Origin: Drosophila persimilis
Lineage: Eukaryota > Arthropoda > Insecta > Diptera > Drosophilidae
Length of the DNA: 64,000 nt
Assembly: GCF_003286085.1 (NCBI RefSeq)
Contig: NW_020825288.1
Span: 1,612,001 to 1,676,000, forward strand
Direction of reading: 5' to 3'
Shown: in pieces, positions 23,210-37,305 of the stretch
Layout of the letters: every line of letters starts with the position of its first letter
Numbering within the stretch: the stretch's first letter is position 1
Notes under the pieces: generated by a model
What the model saw: the letters and a program-made list of their open reading frames with translations, nothing else
Databases searched by the model: none
Told to the model about the DNA's origin: nothing
Translations under genes and position numbers: made by a program

Positions 23210-24893
23210 ATGTTCTCCCCGTAACGTAAGGCCTTACGTCGAGGACTGCTCTTTTGATGTCCCGTCCCGTCCGCCACTTGGGGCTCTGGGCTCTGGGCTC
23301 GGGGTAAACACTAAACTTGACCTTCGTCAACAGTTGCATGTTGTGGGTCCGCTGGCAGCTCATAATTTGTTTTGTTTAATAAATGATTACGTATGCGTCG
23401 TGTTGACACAACCCCCGTCTCCGTAATACACCCGATTGAAGCCAGCTGTCAGTCTGTGCTGGCGCTGGAGCTGAAGCTGAAGCCACTAAAATGCCTATCA
23501 ATCATTCAAACCGGAAGCGGATACAACATTGTTGTCCCTCCTTTCGCTGGCAGACAGTGTTTAAAGTTTTTATATGCGTCTTATCGGACTGGGGCTGCGC
23601 TGCTCAATTAGACGGCGACGGCGGCGACAAAGACTCGGGCTCTGTGACTCTGTGGAAGCGGAAATGCCGCACGACACGCAGCCGAACGCCATTCAACTTA
23701 ACTGCTGGCAACACATGCATCCCATCCGCAGCAAAGTTTCCACTTTATGGTTAACGCTTTCCTACGCAAACAAAGCTGGAATGAAGGGTGTAGATGTCGA
23801 GGATATTCCGACTACAGGATACCTGGTACTCGGCATTGGCATTCAACAGAAGCGCATACCGCTGGCAAAACTCTGAATGTCATGAACATTGCACAGTCTT
23901 AAGGACCTTCCTCCTTCCGGCACTTCAAGGTTATACCCTTACTCGTTGAAGTTACGAGGTATCCGCCTACCTAAACTCGCACCATTAGCGTTCAAGTGCA
24001 ACGCCAGTTCATGCCCTGCGAAGTGTCGCCTCGCATTTGGCTTCGTCTCAATGCGTTTATTTGTTGCACGCGCTGGTGGCTGGTGGCTGGTTGCTGGTGG
24101 ATGGTGTTCTTAAAGCGCTCTCAACTTTAATGCCGCTCGACAAATGTCTGGCCACAGGACACAGGACACAGGACGAGACCAGCCATAGCCATCAGCAGTG
24201 ATTTGATGAGTCAGTTTCGGGTCAGCGCTTTTGGCTTTGTTCAGGGTAACACGATACGATGATTGTACAGGGGCACACAAATACAGAGAGTGGCTGTTTA
24301 TAATGGAGGAAGGCATACGTGTGGAGTGTGGAGTGTGGAGTATGGAGGCGAGGCTAGTGCCTTAGTGTGCATAATAGATTTGCAATGAATTATTTAATCA
24401 GAGAGTTGACGTTCAACAATTCAAATTGCCACAAATTGCGCTCCGAACTTTTGGCACTGCCTGCCAGCATTACAAATTCATTTGGTACGTGCCAAAGTCA
24501 CAACGAATGAATCCAAATGGATCCCATCCAAATGATTTGCCGTTTGAACTTTCGGATACTCGTATGTTGCGCCAAAACTTTTGCACATAAATTATGCACT
24601 ATTAAACGCTCATGGGTTATGCATATCCGCAGCAAGCAAACATCATTGAAAACAACAAGAAACCACTCTGACAACAATTAGATACATTTCCATTCAGAAT
24701 TCATGTAACCAGATAGTTATGTATGTCCGACCAATCGTGCGAACTGATGTCAAATCGGACACTTGAACCCTACTATTTAGTTTGAATTTTGGAACTTGAG
24801 ACTATAAATGCATTACCTGCCCCCTGCCACATGATGTGATTGTCGGTTCGGTATTCCCTATCTGCCTCAAAATGCCTAAAATTGATAGTTATA
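23210..24893. other. Intergenic stretch between the zinc-finger gene and the transporter 3' end
   Basis: No gene supported. Short open frames lack domains. Short tandem repeats (GGGCTCTGGGCTCTGGGCTC near 23280, GTGGAGTGTGGAGT near 24320, CTGGTGGCTGGTGGCTGG near 24070) are the only clear structure. Confidence 0.5.
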
Positions 24894-24899
24894 TTTATT
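24894..24899 (-). terminator. Polyadenylation signal of the transporter
   Basis: AATAAA on the minus strand about 100 bases after the stop codon at 24998. Confidence 0.55.
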
Positions 24900-24997
24900 C
24901 AATGTGGTCCTTGGTAAGTTGCTAGCTTGAAAGCTATGCAAAGTTGACAGACTCGACCTCAATCAATATTGATGGGCGGGCATTCGGTTTACTGGGA

Positions 24998-26996
24998 CTA
25001 CTTCAGCATCTCGGCATAGAACTTTCTGTGCTTGAACTTAATTCTCAGCACACAGCTGCAATTAATTTATGCAAGAGGATTTAAGTGGGCGACAAAATGA
25101 TCCAATCATACTCACCCAATCAGAATAAACGATATCATGTTGAGCGCCGCGCTGAGGAAGTTGAATCCGCCCGGATTGCTGGCCAGGGAGCCCTTGTAGA
25201 TAGCCGTGTACAGGGGTGCGGCCACTGCATTCAAATTGTGATGGATAGGGATAACGCTTAAGGGGGAAAATCACTCACCAAAGGGTGCCACCGATTGAAC
25301 AATGTTGCCAATTGCAAAAAGTTTACCTGCAATGCAAGATTTTCTAGTTCACTTGGAATGAGGGTACGTTTTTCATACCCGTATCAGAGGCTGGAACTAT
25401 ATTGGAGATTATGGTGCGACACATGGGGCCCTGAATGGAGCGAAAGACTCCGAGAACCACCGACAGATATAAGTGCCAGGGCAGGAAAGCAAAGCCCTTG
25501 GCCAGACTGCTGAGGATCTCCGAGATGTCAGAGAGTAGGGCCAATGCAACCACAGATAGACCAAAGATCTGGAAGACGAGTGCAAATACTCAATACCAAG
25601 GGGCTTTCTTGGGCGAAACCCATACCTTTTTAAAAATAAGAAAGCCTAAGAGAACTCCTATCAGAGGTACCGATTGACTGACTGTCTCAAAGATGGTGTA
25701 CTCGCGAACAGTCAGGTGAAACTGTTGACGCACATACAGATACATCACAGTCATAACGCCATCTGAGGAGACACCGTATCAATCATTCTCGTAGATCTCG
25801 TAGTCAGATGCCAGGGAAACACTTACCGCCCACAAAGATGGTGACACAGCCAGCCAACGTCACCAGCCAAATGATGGTATGCGCATTATTCTCCCTCCGC
25901 TTGAAGCAGGTACTGAACATATCCTTGACGTGTTTCAGACTGAATAAACCAGGTTCACTCTCCCCTTGGTCCTGGGGTTTCTCGGGTGGTTTATCAGCCT
26001 TCTCGGATACGTTCAGCTGCTGGTCCGAGATGGTGATGGTCACCGCCGCATCCTTTTGTTTCTCTGGGACATCCTCATCATCCTGCCGCATTCTCAGGCT
26101 CTCGGGCAAATAGAAAATTATGAAGAGTGTGGTCAAGACGAGCATCGAACAGGAGAGACTCTGCACGAAGGCAGCACTGGTGGCGGCATAGACAAAGCTG
26201 GAGAGGAGCGAGCCGCTAGTGAGGGCCACAAACATAACCAGCTCCATGAACATCATTCTGGGGATAGGGATATACTAGAAACCCTTTATGGTGTTGCGTT
26301 AGTGTGGTATTCACCTATAGGGCCTCGTTTTAATATCCGATGTGTCCGATATGAAGCAAGAGGCGGCCACCGAAAACACGCACATGCCCCCAAGCAAGGA
26401 GTGCGGCACTGCGGCCAGAGTGTACCACCACGGATTGACCATATAGTAGCTGGACATCCAGCAAATAGTCGATGAGATGACGGAAGAGGCAGAAAAGCCA
26501 ATCATGGATACTATCAGCAGGGGCTTGCGTCCGTAGTGATCCGACCAGGAGCCTATAAAGAGTCCACAGATTGCAGGAACAATGCTCTCGAAGAGGGTGC
26601 GGATTAGGAACATGTTGGCCACGTACGATTGCAGCTCTGTTTCGATGGCCTGCCAGAACGGGGAGAGTACTATACATCAAAATTCTTAGGATAGTATTTA
26701 TCTTTGCTTCACTTGTATCTCTGTGGAGGCATTTTTGCTATCCAAAAGCTTACAGTCCGTCTCGTTGTATCGAAAGGTCACTGTGCAGGTCTGGTAGATC
26801 AGCTGATTGCGCATGATTGTTCCTGGGGGATTTGGGGATTCTCCTATACAATCTGTTCGGCATTGACAAAATGTGGCTCACCTGACAGCATGTGCGAGAA
26901 GATCAGCATAAACACGACGGGTTCTACATAGAACATATTGAAGATACGTCCCCATTTCAGACTCTTCAGTTGTGCCAGCGATGCCTTCTCTACCAT
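24998..26996 (-). CDS. SLC46-like major facilitator transporter
   Basis: Nine coding exons on the minus strand: 26996-26882, 26822-26713, 26649-26315, 26257-25827, 25762-25626, 25568-25379, 25326-25279, 25224-25116 and 25055-24998. All junctions have GT/AG and matching phase, giving 510 residues. TM1 is FNVFYVEPVVFMLIFSHML-like. A luminal loop with Cys and NAS follows. SWSDHYGRKPLL is the MFS loop-2/3 motif. TM4 to TM6 follow, and the large central loop is charged and Gln/Pro-rich (DDEDVPEKQKDAAV, EKPQDQGESEPG). The remaining helices end in LNMISFILIG, and the tail is CVLRIKFKHRKFYAEMLK. The family includes the proton-coupled folate transporter and lysosomal solute carriers; the substrate is unknown here. 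From memory it resembles melanogaster CG15553, not confirmed. Confidence 0.86.
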
Positions 26997-27269
26997 TTTC
27001 ACAGGGCTTATATTTTATAATCAATTAAAATAGTCAGAGATTCAGCTCTCAATCTGATAACTCTTTATGTAATTTGTTATTCAACCTTCAGCAGAAATGT
27101 GTCCACACGTTTATTCTGATCACAGCCGATTATTAATTATTGAGCTGGACTCCTCGCTTCGCTGGTTCCACAATTCACTCAGGCGACACGGAAGCAGCAA
27201 CAGAATCAGAATCCGCGGCGGGAACGCGACAATTTTTGGTTCGATTTCGGTGGGTTTTCAAACACGAAA

Positions 27270-27301
27270 TGAGCAGCCAGCTCGCCACTCGCACGTTTAT
27301 A
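27270..27301 (-). promoter_or_regulatory. TATA plus Inr promoter of the transporter
   Basis: TATAAAC begins at 27301 and a TCATTT initiator has its A at 27270, 31 bases downstream, the standard fly spacing. The leader to the ATG at 26996 is 273 bases. Confidence 0.65.
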
Positions 27302-30300
27302 TAGTTTCGCAAACCTATTAGAATTTAGGCGATTTTTATGGGGATTTTCGTGCTGTAATTGCAGTCTCTTTACCATTTCCAAGCGTGTATCTACTGTTAA
27401 ACAGACAGTATGCAATTTATTTGTTGATATGTAAGCTATGTGAAATCCAAGCACATAACTTTCACACTTTTGAGTACAGGGCTCTGCACTTAACCCTTTA
27501 CCCCTTAACCCTTAACCCCTGATGGGGAAACTTTTCTGGTGGCATGAGGCCCACCCTCACAAAATTGAGTAAAAGTGTTTTGTAGTCAGGCCGCGCCCAA
27601 ACGAGCGGCAACTTTTCCTGGGTAAATTACAGGCGAACACTTCTGGGAACTCCCTCGTTCTCCCTCCGGGTCTTGTTTCACGCTTTTCCACTATTTTCCC
27701 CTTTATTGCACAGCATGAAATATGCATAAAGATTTTAAGTTTCGAAAAAAATAAACTCGGGAAGAACCGCGAGACAATGATACACGGTACTACAAAATCG
27801 TCTGAATCACCTATGGGTCTTAATAAAGGCAAACAAATGGTCTTACTTTGCTTCCTCTAGTAGGAATGTTACATACACTTACTCAAGCTCAATATACCCT
27901 TCAACTGTGAGTACTCTGTATAAAAAGGGGAGAACAGTTTACCAAATAATTTGATAATTATTTCTGAAGCTTGGCTTCTTCTTGCAGCACAAAGTGGTGC
28001 TCGTTTGCTGGTTGTTTTTATGAACTGCCTGGGCTGGCCTGGCATGGTTGCAATGTTCTCAAACAAAAGATAGACAAATAGAGTCGGAGATACGGAGATG
28101 CACTGCAGCTTTGTTCTCTTTGGAGTGCATCACGCATACGCCGAGTATGCCGGGGCCATTGTTAACAAGCTAATTGTAAACTCTTCCGCTCGGCGTTTCG
28201 TTTTATTGTTGTGTGTCCCGGACTCGAACAGAACAAAAGAACAATATTAAAGTCCCGGACTGGAAGATGCGAATGCCCCAAAGAGGAGGAGTTGAGTTCA
28301 CAGTTGAGGCACATGCTAAGTTCATGCCACTATTGTCTTAGATGGCATTGCGCAACATGCAACTGGAATACTGGAATGGGGCAACAACACTGTTGGCGAT
28401 ATGTGCGGCCTTTGTGCTGTTGACACAGAACCCACGACAACGGCAACTTGTGCAAACTCGGGCGAAAATTAAAAAACAAAAAAGAGACAAAGCAGCGATA
28501 AGAAGGGTAAGAAGGAAAAAATACCAGCCAAAAAAAACATAAAAGGCCAGAAAAGTTGAGCGGACGAAAAGCAATTTCTTGAGCGCAGCACGTGCACGAA
28601 TTCATTTCGGCTTGCCTTAATTATTCCGAGATGAAATGGCAGAAGTACACCCAAATCTGTGGCCCCTGGCTCGACAATTGTTGAAGCTGCTACGTTCCAA
28701 GAATCGTATCCCCCGACACTTTTTGAGAGAAACGTGAACCAACACATATTTCAGCAGGGGCACACAGCCTTTTCAATTGGTTTCTTTCATCGGGAATACA
28801 GTGTGTATCCCATGATGCTACCGAGCCTTCTGTGACTCTATCCGAAGTGCGTCGGTGGAATAGTTGTAGTCTTTCATCTGCTGATGACTTATGAATGTTC
28901 TGCTTAGTAAATTTACTTTTCTCGACACGATAACCACCACCTTCTTGGTAGACACTCCAATAGCTAGTGGAACTGGGGATGCTGCAACACAGATAAGATC
29001 GGACGATAGAAGAAAAGAAGAGATAAGATGCGGCTGCAAGTGGTATTAAAGGTGTTTATCTGTTGACTAGAAGATTAACAATTTAATTACATTATTTACA
29101 GTGAATATTTGTGCTTGAACGATACCTATGTACATATCAGTACATAAAGAATAGTAGTAGCACTTTAAAGATATAAATTTTCCATTAGCAGCTTATTATC
29201 ACCCTCTAATATTGGGTAAGCCCACCGGTTGCGACAATTTTCAATTGCCTTTTTGCCAATTAAAATATTAAAAAATATTCCTTTGATGCGGGCAGCCTTT
29301 ATTATGTCAAGTGCCCTTTGCAATTAGGCCGGCAGGGGCTTAGCGGCCTTAAAGTTTTTGATCCGCTTTAAGCCGCCACAGCTGCTGGCCATTCCGGTTG
29401 ATGATAAATTTTCATTCTATCGATGCTCATTGCTGGATGCTCGATGGCTCTAATTGGCCGCCAGGACAGAAGACCATGTGGTTGAGCATGGAGATGGGCT
29501 TTTCATGCCACTTCTTCTTTCGCCTGGTTTTGGCACATTGTTGAACATTTCGAGTGCGACGAGCTTTGCGGCCAGTTTGCAGCCATAAAACTGCCAGCCC
29601 CATTTTGCGGTGGCATTAGTTTTTGGCAGTTTTAATTGCCTGGTCAGGGTCCGGCCTTTTGGCTACTGTAGCGATGGCCTGGTTTAGCGCTGCGTTTCTG
29701 TATTTTATTCGCCACAGTGTTGCCGCCATTACTCAACTATGAATGCCATATGGTCGTTATGTAATTGCCAAACAAATTAGAGCATTCATTGAATAATCTC
29801 TTAGTCAACTCTAGATCTAATACTCCCTTTCATTCCAGATATTTTCCATAAAATTTAGCTCCCCACATACACAAGCGGCGAGGTTTCTTCTGTTTTGTGC
29901 GAAATGTTTTTGACAAATTTCCGCACATCAAACGAATCTGTTATGAGCGTTTTCACAATTTTTGGCACATTACACCCACATGCCACAGCCACAGGCAGCA
30001 TCCCAGTGCCCACTGGAGCCCACTGTTGCCCATTAGTCAGGGCAAATGTAGTAGAAACATATGGGTATCCCCGCTCTATACGAGGGAGGCAGTGCATTAT
30101 TCGGGGGAAAATTAATGAACTCATGATGTAGACATGTCTCACTCGGATTACACACATTCCTTACGGCGCTGGAGTGGAGCTGGGGCAGTCGGGAGGAGTC
30201 CTGGGCACATGACTCTCTTTCTTTGTTTCCTATTTGCATGTCTCGCTGCAATTTGCAGTTTCACCGCTCGACTGGCATGGGAAAAATGCGATAAATATTT

Positions 30301-33300
30301 GATAAAGAACCTTTCTGCATCTCTTTGGTTCACTGACTGCACGGGGCGTCGCAAATTACGTTGAATTTCTCTCATTTATTTTCCATTTATGTGCTGAAAA
30401 ACTTCCATAATCATAACTCTGTCCTGGCTTGCCATTGTTGCTGCCACGCCACGCTGCCTCCACGAATTTCCAAGAGTTTTCTATACTTTGGCGCGCCATG
30501 GAATGGAAAATCAATACATATTTATGGGTTCATGTTGTGGGTGCACGTACGAAATACCAGGCAGGGCAACACTTACTATGGCTATGCGGCATACCTAAGG
30601 AATACTCCTGGCTGGCTGGATGGCCAGCTGGCCATTTGCACGTATCGATTCATAAAATATCTCCAACCAATAGTTGCACATGTCCTGTCGAGTTACCCGT
30701 TCGGGTGTGCTTGGGAATGAAGGCGAAAAAAATAAGAGAATTCCAAAGGTGAAAGCGCATTGGGGTAGCAACCAGAAAAGGGACAAAAAGAGACCAGATA
30801 GGTGGGTTCTTTAATCGAACAACTAGTTGATCAGCACTAGAAAGATATTCCTCTAAATGAACTAATAAATAACAGACATGGTATCCAGTCCAATCATTCT
30901 TGCCCCTCTCATGTACTCCCTCAACACCATAGCTTGCTCTTATTTCATTAATCTTCTATTCAAGCAATTCATTATTTATCTTCAATCAGTTTCCATATGT
31001 CCCATAAATGGGGTTTGCAGGGCTTTCGCACAGATACAGTTACAGATCCAGGAGTTCCTGGGAGCGCTAGCTCCCCCGTTGACGGTAAGCGGCTTAAGAG
31101 CTCCCACTTGTGAGTGCAATTTTCTGCAGCAAATGGATTTGGAAAGGCCCCCACACCCCACCCCTCACCCACACAGCAGTTGCCACTAAGCCAGACCACA
31201 ACGACAGCCAATGGCATTAGAAAACAACTAATTTAAAATGTAATTTTATAAGGGGAATGAAAGCGGAAAAGACTATGTCTAAGGCGAGACTTTGATCGGA
31301 AACTTTTGGAGCAAGGGCCAAGTCCCAATTGAGCGTAGCTTCAATTTATATTCACTTCATTCCACTCCACATCATTTCACTTAGTTTTCGAGTGAATGAA
31401 ATCGAAATCAAAGCAAACATTCAGTCTATCGGTGCCTCGAGTTTGTTTAAATTTTTATGGCCTCAACACTTACCAGGTGCTCAGCAGTTCCTGGCAGTCG
31501 TTCCCGAGTCAAAGTCAGTGAAGTTTAGGAATAAATGAATGAAAGAACGAAGCCTTGCAATGGCAAAATGCACTTTTCCTCCTCCCAGCTCCCAGCTCCC
31601 GGTTCCTCGCTCCTGGCTCCTGGCTTCTGTTTCTGGTTCAGCTTTCATTGTCATTGCTCTCATTGTCTCTGAATTTGAATTCAAACTAGTTTTCCTTCAC
31701 ATTTCCTTTTCACATTTTTGATTGATTGCAATTGATATATATTTGTATGTATGTGTGTACAGGAGAATGTTCAGTGTGTTGTGAGAGAGTGGAAAAGTCT
31801 GCTTTGAAATGGTTACTCTTGAGTGAAATACCGATTAAATCTGTTCTTAGATACCTGCCACAGATAGGTCGTCGACAGGTCGTCGTCCAAAAACAGATCA
31901 TTCTCCTGAAGAAGAAAGCATATGTAGAAATCTAATAAAAAAAATAATAAAAGGACACGAATGGTTCAGACTCGAGAGGGAGCTTATAAAATCATCAGCA
32001 ATGGGGTTGGACCTGTGATTCTTTACGAATCCATAGAAATCGAACGTGATGTTGAAGAGGAAAGACTTGTGGTAAACAGAGAAGAGAGTAGTTGAAGAAC
32101 ATGTGCTAATATTATTGTTATTGACCTTTGCCCAGCGTTCTATCAAAAATGCACAAATAATGATTGGCCTTTAAAATTAAACAATTTTCACTGCGTGCTC
32201 ACGAGCAAATCTTGATAAGATCTTTTGCTCTAAAATACCAGTAATCATTTATTGTGGATGGCTTTGTTAGTAGCACTAAAACCAAATAAACCAAAACCAA
32301 AGCAAATATTTTTACCACAGCACTGTTTCTGTCGCAGACAAACCAGTGTGTTTCCAGTAAGTAAACGTCCTCAGTAAATGGAAGGACATCGATACATACA
32401 TATATGTAGAACAATAAGTGTCATAGTTGTTCAAATAAACTGTAGATAATATTGTCCATTCATTGCTTAACCACAGCTCGGTGATTTGCAAAAGATGTTG
32501 TTGTCTTATCCAAAATAACATCTTCCTGAATGACAAAATTGTATTAAGAGCACAGAAATTCCGTCTGGACTTTAATCAGCTGCTGAAGGCTCGGCTTAAT
32601 TGCTACCCAGCCAAATCATTCAGAATGTCAATGCGCACACAATGTCCTTAGAAATCGCTATATCGTATGAGGGTCTAAGCCCGCCCATTGATAAGAGCCG
32701 GCCGGCTGGGTCGTGTGTCAAATCCAACGAAAGGCAATTTGATTTAGGGCCTTCTCCGCAGACTAATGCGGATTGAGTTCGCCTACAAAATGCCTATGAT
32801 GGAGAGTGGTTCGGCATTAGAGAGCCCAGGGGGTGTGGCTGTGGGTGTGGTCGGGAGTTTCCTTTGAGATGAGGCCGGAAGACTTTCAAATGTAGAAACA
32901 CAATGCCGGCGAGCGAGTTAAATATGTTTTTGTGGTATTGTTCGACTCGTAAATATAGCGGCCTTAAAGCCATTTTGGCGACCCTTTGTATTTGCATACG
33001 CCATTAAATATGCACAGCACACTGATTCCCCGGCCAATCCCAATCCTCTCCGCAAAAACGGACGACAATAAAATGACCTATACTATAGATATACATATAT
33101 ATGTATTTATCTCCGGTTGTCAGCAACAAAAGGAGCCTCACTAAATGGCAACATCAAACCGAAGAAAAGGAAGGATCCTTGGTGGTAGGTGGATGGGTGG
33201 GTGGCATGGTTCCTGGCTTTTCTTATCGCCAGGTAAAAGGAGCCAAGTCAGCGCCTTTTGTTTCTGATAAATGACTGCCATTTGCGGCCCAGGCCCAGCG

Positions 33301-33873
33301 CCAGACCCACCGCCAGACCCAGCCCCAGCCCCAGACCATGCAAATCTATTCCGCAATAGACATTTGTCACGACTTCGATTCAGGACCACAACACGGCACT
33401 CGATATAATTGAAATTGTGTGCAATAAATGGAAATGACTTTGTCATTATTTGATGAACATGCGGACATGAACTTACGGACATAATCGCCCTTCCATTTGC
33501 CTAATTGGACTGCACTGTCCGTCCGATCTATGGCGTGGCTATCAGTGCCCTTGCAGGCCTTTGCAGTTGCTTCCCAATCGAATGCTTCCCATTCAAATTG
33601 TCTGTCATTTCCACTCATTTCCATTTTGCCGCTTCATCCGGGGCCATCCACGTTAATCAATACTGTTTAGAGCCAGCCCAGATCTGTTTATTGAAATGTC
33701 ATCGGGGTGGCGCTTCAGTTGACAGTTTTATGGGCCCCTAATGGCCGCCTGCGGAATTCGCTCTGTCAGGTAATGGCATTGGGTCCGGAGTGCGGATGGC
33801 TGTTGATGCTTCGCCGGACTCGAAGCAAATACCCAGATCATCAGGGCTGTGTTCCTGGTTAATTATCCCGAGT

Positions 33874-33897
33874 ACGAGTACGCGTACGCGTACTCGT
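33874..33897. repeat. Perfect 24-base palindrome of GTAC/CGCG units
   Basis: The centre GAGTACGCGTACGCGTACTC at 33876-33895 is its own reverse complement, and two more base pairs match on each side. Confidence 0.9.
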
Positions 33898-36863
33898 GCA
33901 TTTGCATATTAATTGGAATTTCTGCTATTTGAGGAGCCACAAATTGTTGGTTTATTTATAAGTGAAAGCCAACACAGCCGCGGGCTACATTTGCAGGAGT
34001 TGCCATGGCAAATGAAAAGTCAATCTTTCTTTGGCGTGAAAAAGAAAATTGTCCTGCCCCTGCGTATCCTGAATTATTTATGCGGCTTTTGGGCTGCGGT
34101 TGAGTGAGTGCTCTGCAAACGTCGTGTGCTCTGCTGTGATGCTGTCAAAGCGAAAATCGACAGATGATTTTCCTTGTACTCCATTCATTTCAGCTTTTGC
34201 GCGATTTTCACGCAACATTAAGTGCTTTCCCACTCTCTCGCCCTCCCCCTACATTTCCCATTTGAATCACAATGAGAAAGCAGGGGGTCGGAGGATGTCA
34301 GTCGGCAGGTGACAGATTCAGAGTTTAACCTTTGGGCCTCCAATTTATTTCCGTGCTGCCAGCTGCCAGCTGCTGCTGCAACGTGGGACCCATAATAGGA
34401 TATTGACCAAACAGGCCGCCGCCGACACGGCCGTGCCGTGTGTCGTGACCTGTGGCAGTTTCAGCAAATATTTTGTATAAAAATAGCTCCCCCGATGTAC
34501 TCCACACAAATATATATATAGGCTGGTGGGGGCGACACCTTGCCTACGTCATAAAGTGTTGATGGGCAATTAAAACTTGGCCAGTCCGAGCTTAGGCCAA
34601 CCTGCAAGCCAAATTGAAATGCCTTTGGGGCAGCGGCCGGACCAGCGGGCGAGTAGCCACACATCGAGAGCCGCAAATCCGGGCTTAGCTTTTGAATCGA
34701 GTGCAATCAGGTTAAGTGTCCCACGCTTCCGCTTCCGCTTGCGTTGGTGTTTCCTTTTGCCACACTGGCGGCACAGTGCTACCACTGCCAGACTTGACCT
34801 TAACCAAATGTTCAGTGGCATTTCCGATCATGAGAAACGAGCGTCATCGACTATGGGATAAGTCTTCGATCCATTTCAGAGCACAATCACAAGGCAGATT
34901 GTGTGAAACATCCATCAATGATTGGCGAGGAGGGCTTTGATTCGTAGAGAGAAAATTCCCAAAGGCTCTGCACCAGTGTGGCCACTGGGCACCTGCATTG
35001 TATTCGTATTGCGCATTCTGTATGTCGTCTTTTGTGTTGTTCCGCATTGTGCATTGTGTTTGCATTCCCACTGTCACTGGCATTGTCAGCACTGGGATCA
35101 GGATCAGACTGTCAGAGCTTCAGGAACAGGAGCGAAGCAGGACCAAGGCAGAGTTCAATTGTGTGGAGAACTGAATGTGTGTATGTGTATAGAGTGCAAG
35201 TGACGCCGAGGACAAATGGAAACGAATTGGTTTTACAATGCACACTTTCGCATCCAGCAAATCCTATTTGGCACTCTTTTTGCAGGGCTTTTTGGTTGGG
35301 CCCAGAGGCAGAGACCTGCAAGATTTATATGTGCCACTAATTTCTGGTTTCGACACAGACACCTACTACCACACCCAATCCCACTCCCACTCCCACTGCC
35401 TCTCCATCAATCCACTATTCGTGTCCACTCACATGGCAGCCAGACCCCAAAAACAATTCAAAACAACTTTTCATTTCGAGCTCTGGCTCTGGCTTTTCGC
35501 AAGCTGGTTGGTTTCGTCGCAACAGACATGTCGAAAAAAATCAATATTTGCATGCGGCTGCTGCTGCTGCTGCTCTGTGGCTGTGGCTTGCAGTTAAATG
35601 GGCAAACAACTGAACCAAAATGAATCTCCCCAGAACACACGATACACGACACACGAGGCAGACAGCCACAACCCAAGGCAGTACATAACAAAATAGTTGA
35701 GTGCATCGAAAGCGCAAAGGATTCCTTTTTTTCCTTTTTCCATTTGTCCTTTACCTTCCCTTTTTTCGGAGGGGATTTGGATTTAGAACTGATTTTTGTA
35801 AGCCATTGGAACTGAAAGATCTGCTAGGGTGTTAAGAGCTTCGAATCGAATATTTTTGGCCATTTTTTACTCTGTTTGGTCAGGCAGAGGGAAAAGTTCG
35901 ACTTTGGGCTTGGCATGCATGTCGTATTCGTAATGTGAGCAAATTAAGTTGCCAAAAAAGCATAAACTAATGTGAAATTGAGAAGAGTAGAGTGCGACTG
36001 GATGATAGTGGTAGCTAGTGGCAGCTAGTGGTTATGCCAAAGTGTGTGTTTTCTGATTTTCTGGCTTTTCTGGCTTCAGACAGCAGACAGATGCGCCACA
36101 CTGATTCGCATTGCCATTCGCATTGTCATGTGACCGAGTCAAAGGGCGTAAAGGTGCTTAGAAATTAATGAAGCAAATGCTGTTACATTTTAGAGTGGGT
36201 ATTCATAAAAAGGGTTGACATTGTGAAAGTGCTACCTGTCACAGAGAGAGATAGACAGAGAGGGTGCCACCGCACCGATGTCGCTCGGTCTGACATTAGC
36301 ATTTTGTTTTTTGCCCCCCGACGAAATAACCATATGGCTGACGTATACAGCAGGAGGAATTCAAGTGGATCTGTGCATTTGCATATGTTGTGGATTTGTG
36401 TATCTAAGAAAGTGTATGTATGTGCTGTAGAGTCATTCCAACGTGGATGGATATCATAGAGGCAAGGCAGCTGGCTAATTTATGGAAATTTTTTGTACTC
36501 CGACATATGCAATGGAATACCAAGTCAAAATATGACTATGAAAGGAACCTGGTTTCCTGAAAAAGGAAGAGGTTGAAACACACGCACATAATTGAATCTA
36601 ACTGAAAGCTCGTGAATCTTTGAGCGTCCTCAATTATTCAATATTTTGCCAGTAAACATAAATTTATTTATCTGTGAGAGAGGAAATTTACATATTTATG
36701 GTATTTTTCCACCATTTCGAATGCAATTTATCTGCGCTTTCATTTAATCTATTGTGTGTGTTTCCAAACAGTAATCAACTCTGACTGCAGTAGAGTGTGA
36801 TGGGGTGGGGGGGAGGAGCTCTGCATAATGCGGATGCGCCAAAAAGTTGCTTCCTCCACACAG

Positions 36864-36890
36864 GACACGGACACGGACACGGACACGGAC
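36864..36890. repeat. GGACAC hexamer tandem repeat
   Basis: About four and a half copies of a GGACAC unit, followed by CGTGGAGCAC. Confidence 0.8.
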
Positions 36891-37278
36891 CGTGGAGCAC
36901 ATAAATTCCATTTTGCAGTTCAAATATGGAAAACTTTTGCATTCTTCCACTGAACTCTGAACTCTGAACTCTCCCTCCCTCGCCTGAGAGTTATAAATTT
37001 GCAATATTTCACCATATTAAGTAATAGTTTGCCAGTTTGCCAGTTTGTCTGTTTGTCTGCTTGGCATTCATGAGCTTCTCCTCGTTCTGTCTGTCCGTCT
37101 GTTTGTCTGTCTGTGCTTCCAGGACGTATGCGGCAATAAAGGCGGCCACTTGGGTATAATGAGTTTTATGCCGGAATTGTGCAAATAACGTTCATTGCAT
37201 TACTTTGTCGAGTGGCACAGAGGGGAACGGCACGCCCCTTATGGCAGGCACTCTGTGTGGCACGGAACTTGTAGCTCC

Positions 37279-37305
37279 TCGTCCTGTCCTGTCCTGTCCT
37301 GTCTG
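37279..37305. repeat. TGTCC pentamer tandem repeat
   Basis: About five TGTCC units in a row. Confidence 0.8.

Noticed and set aside
35216-35623. 135-codon plus-strand frame
   Set aside because: It is composed of CCCACT and CTGCTG repeats with no start context or domain.
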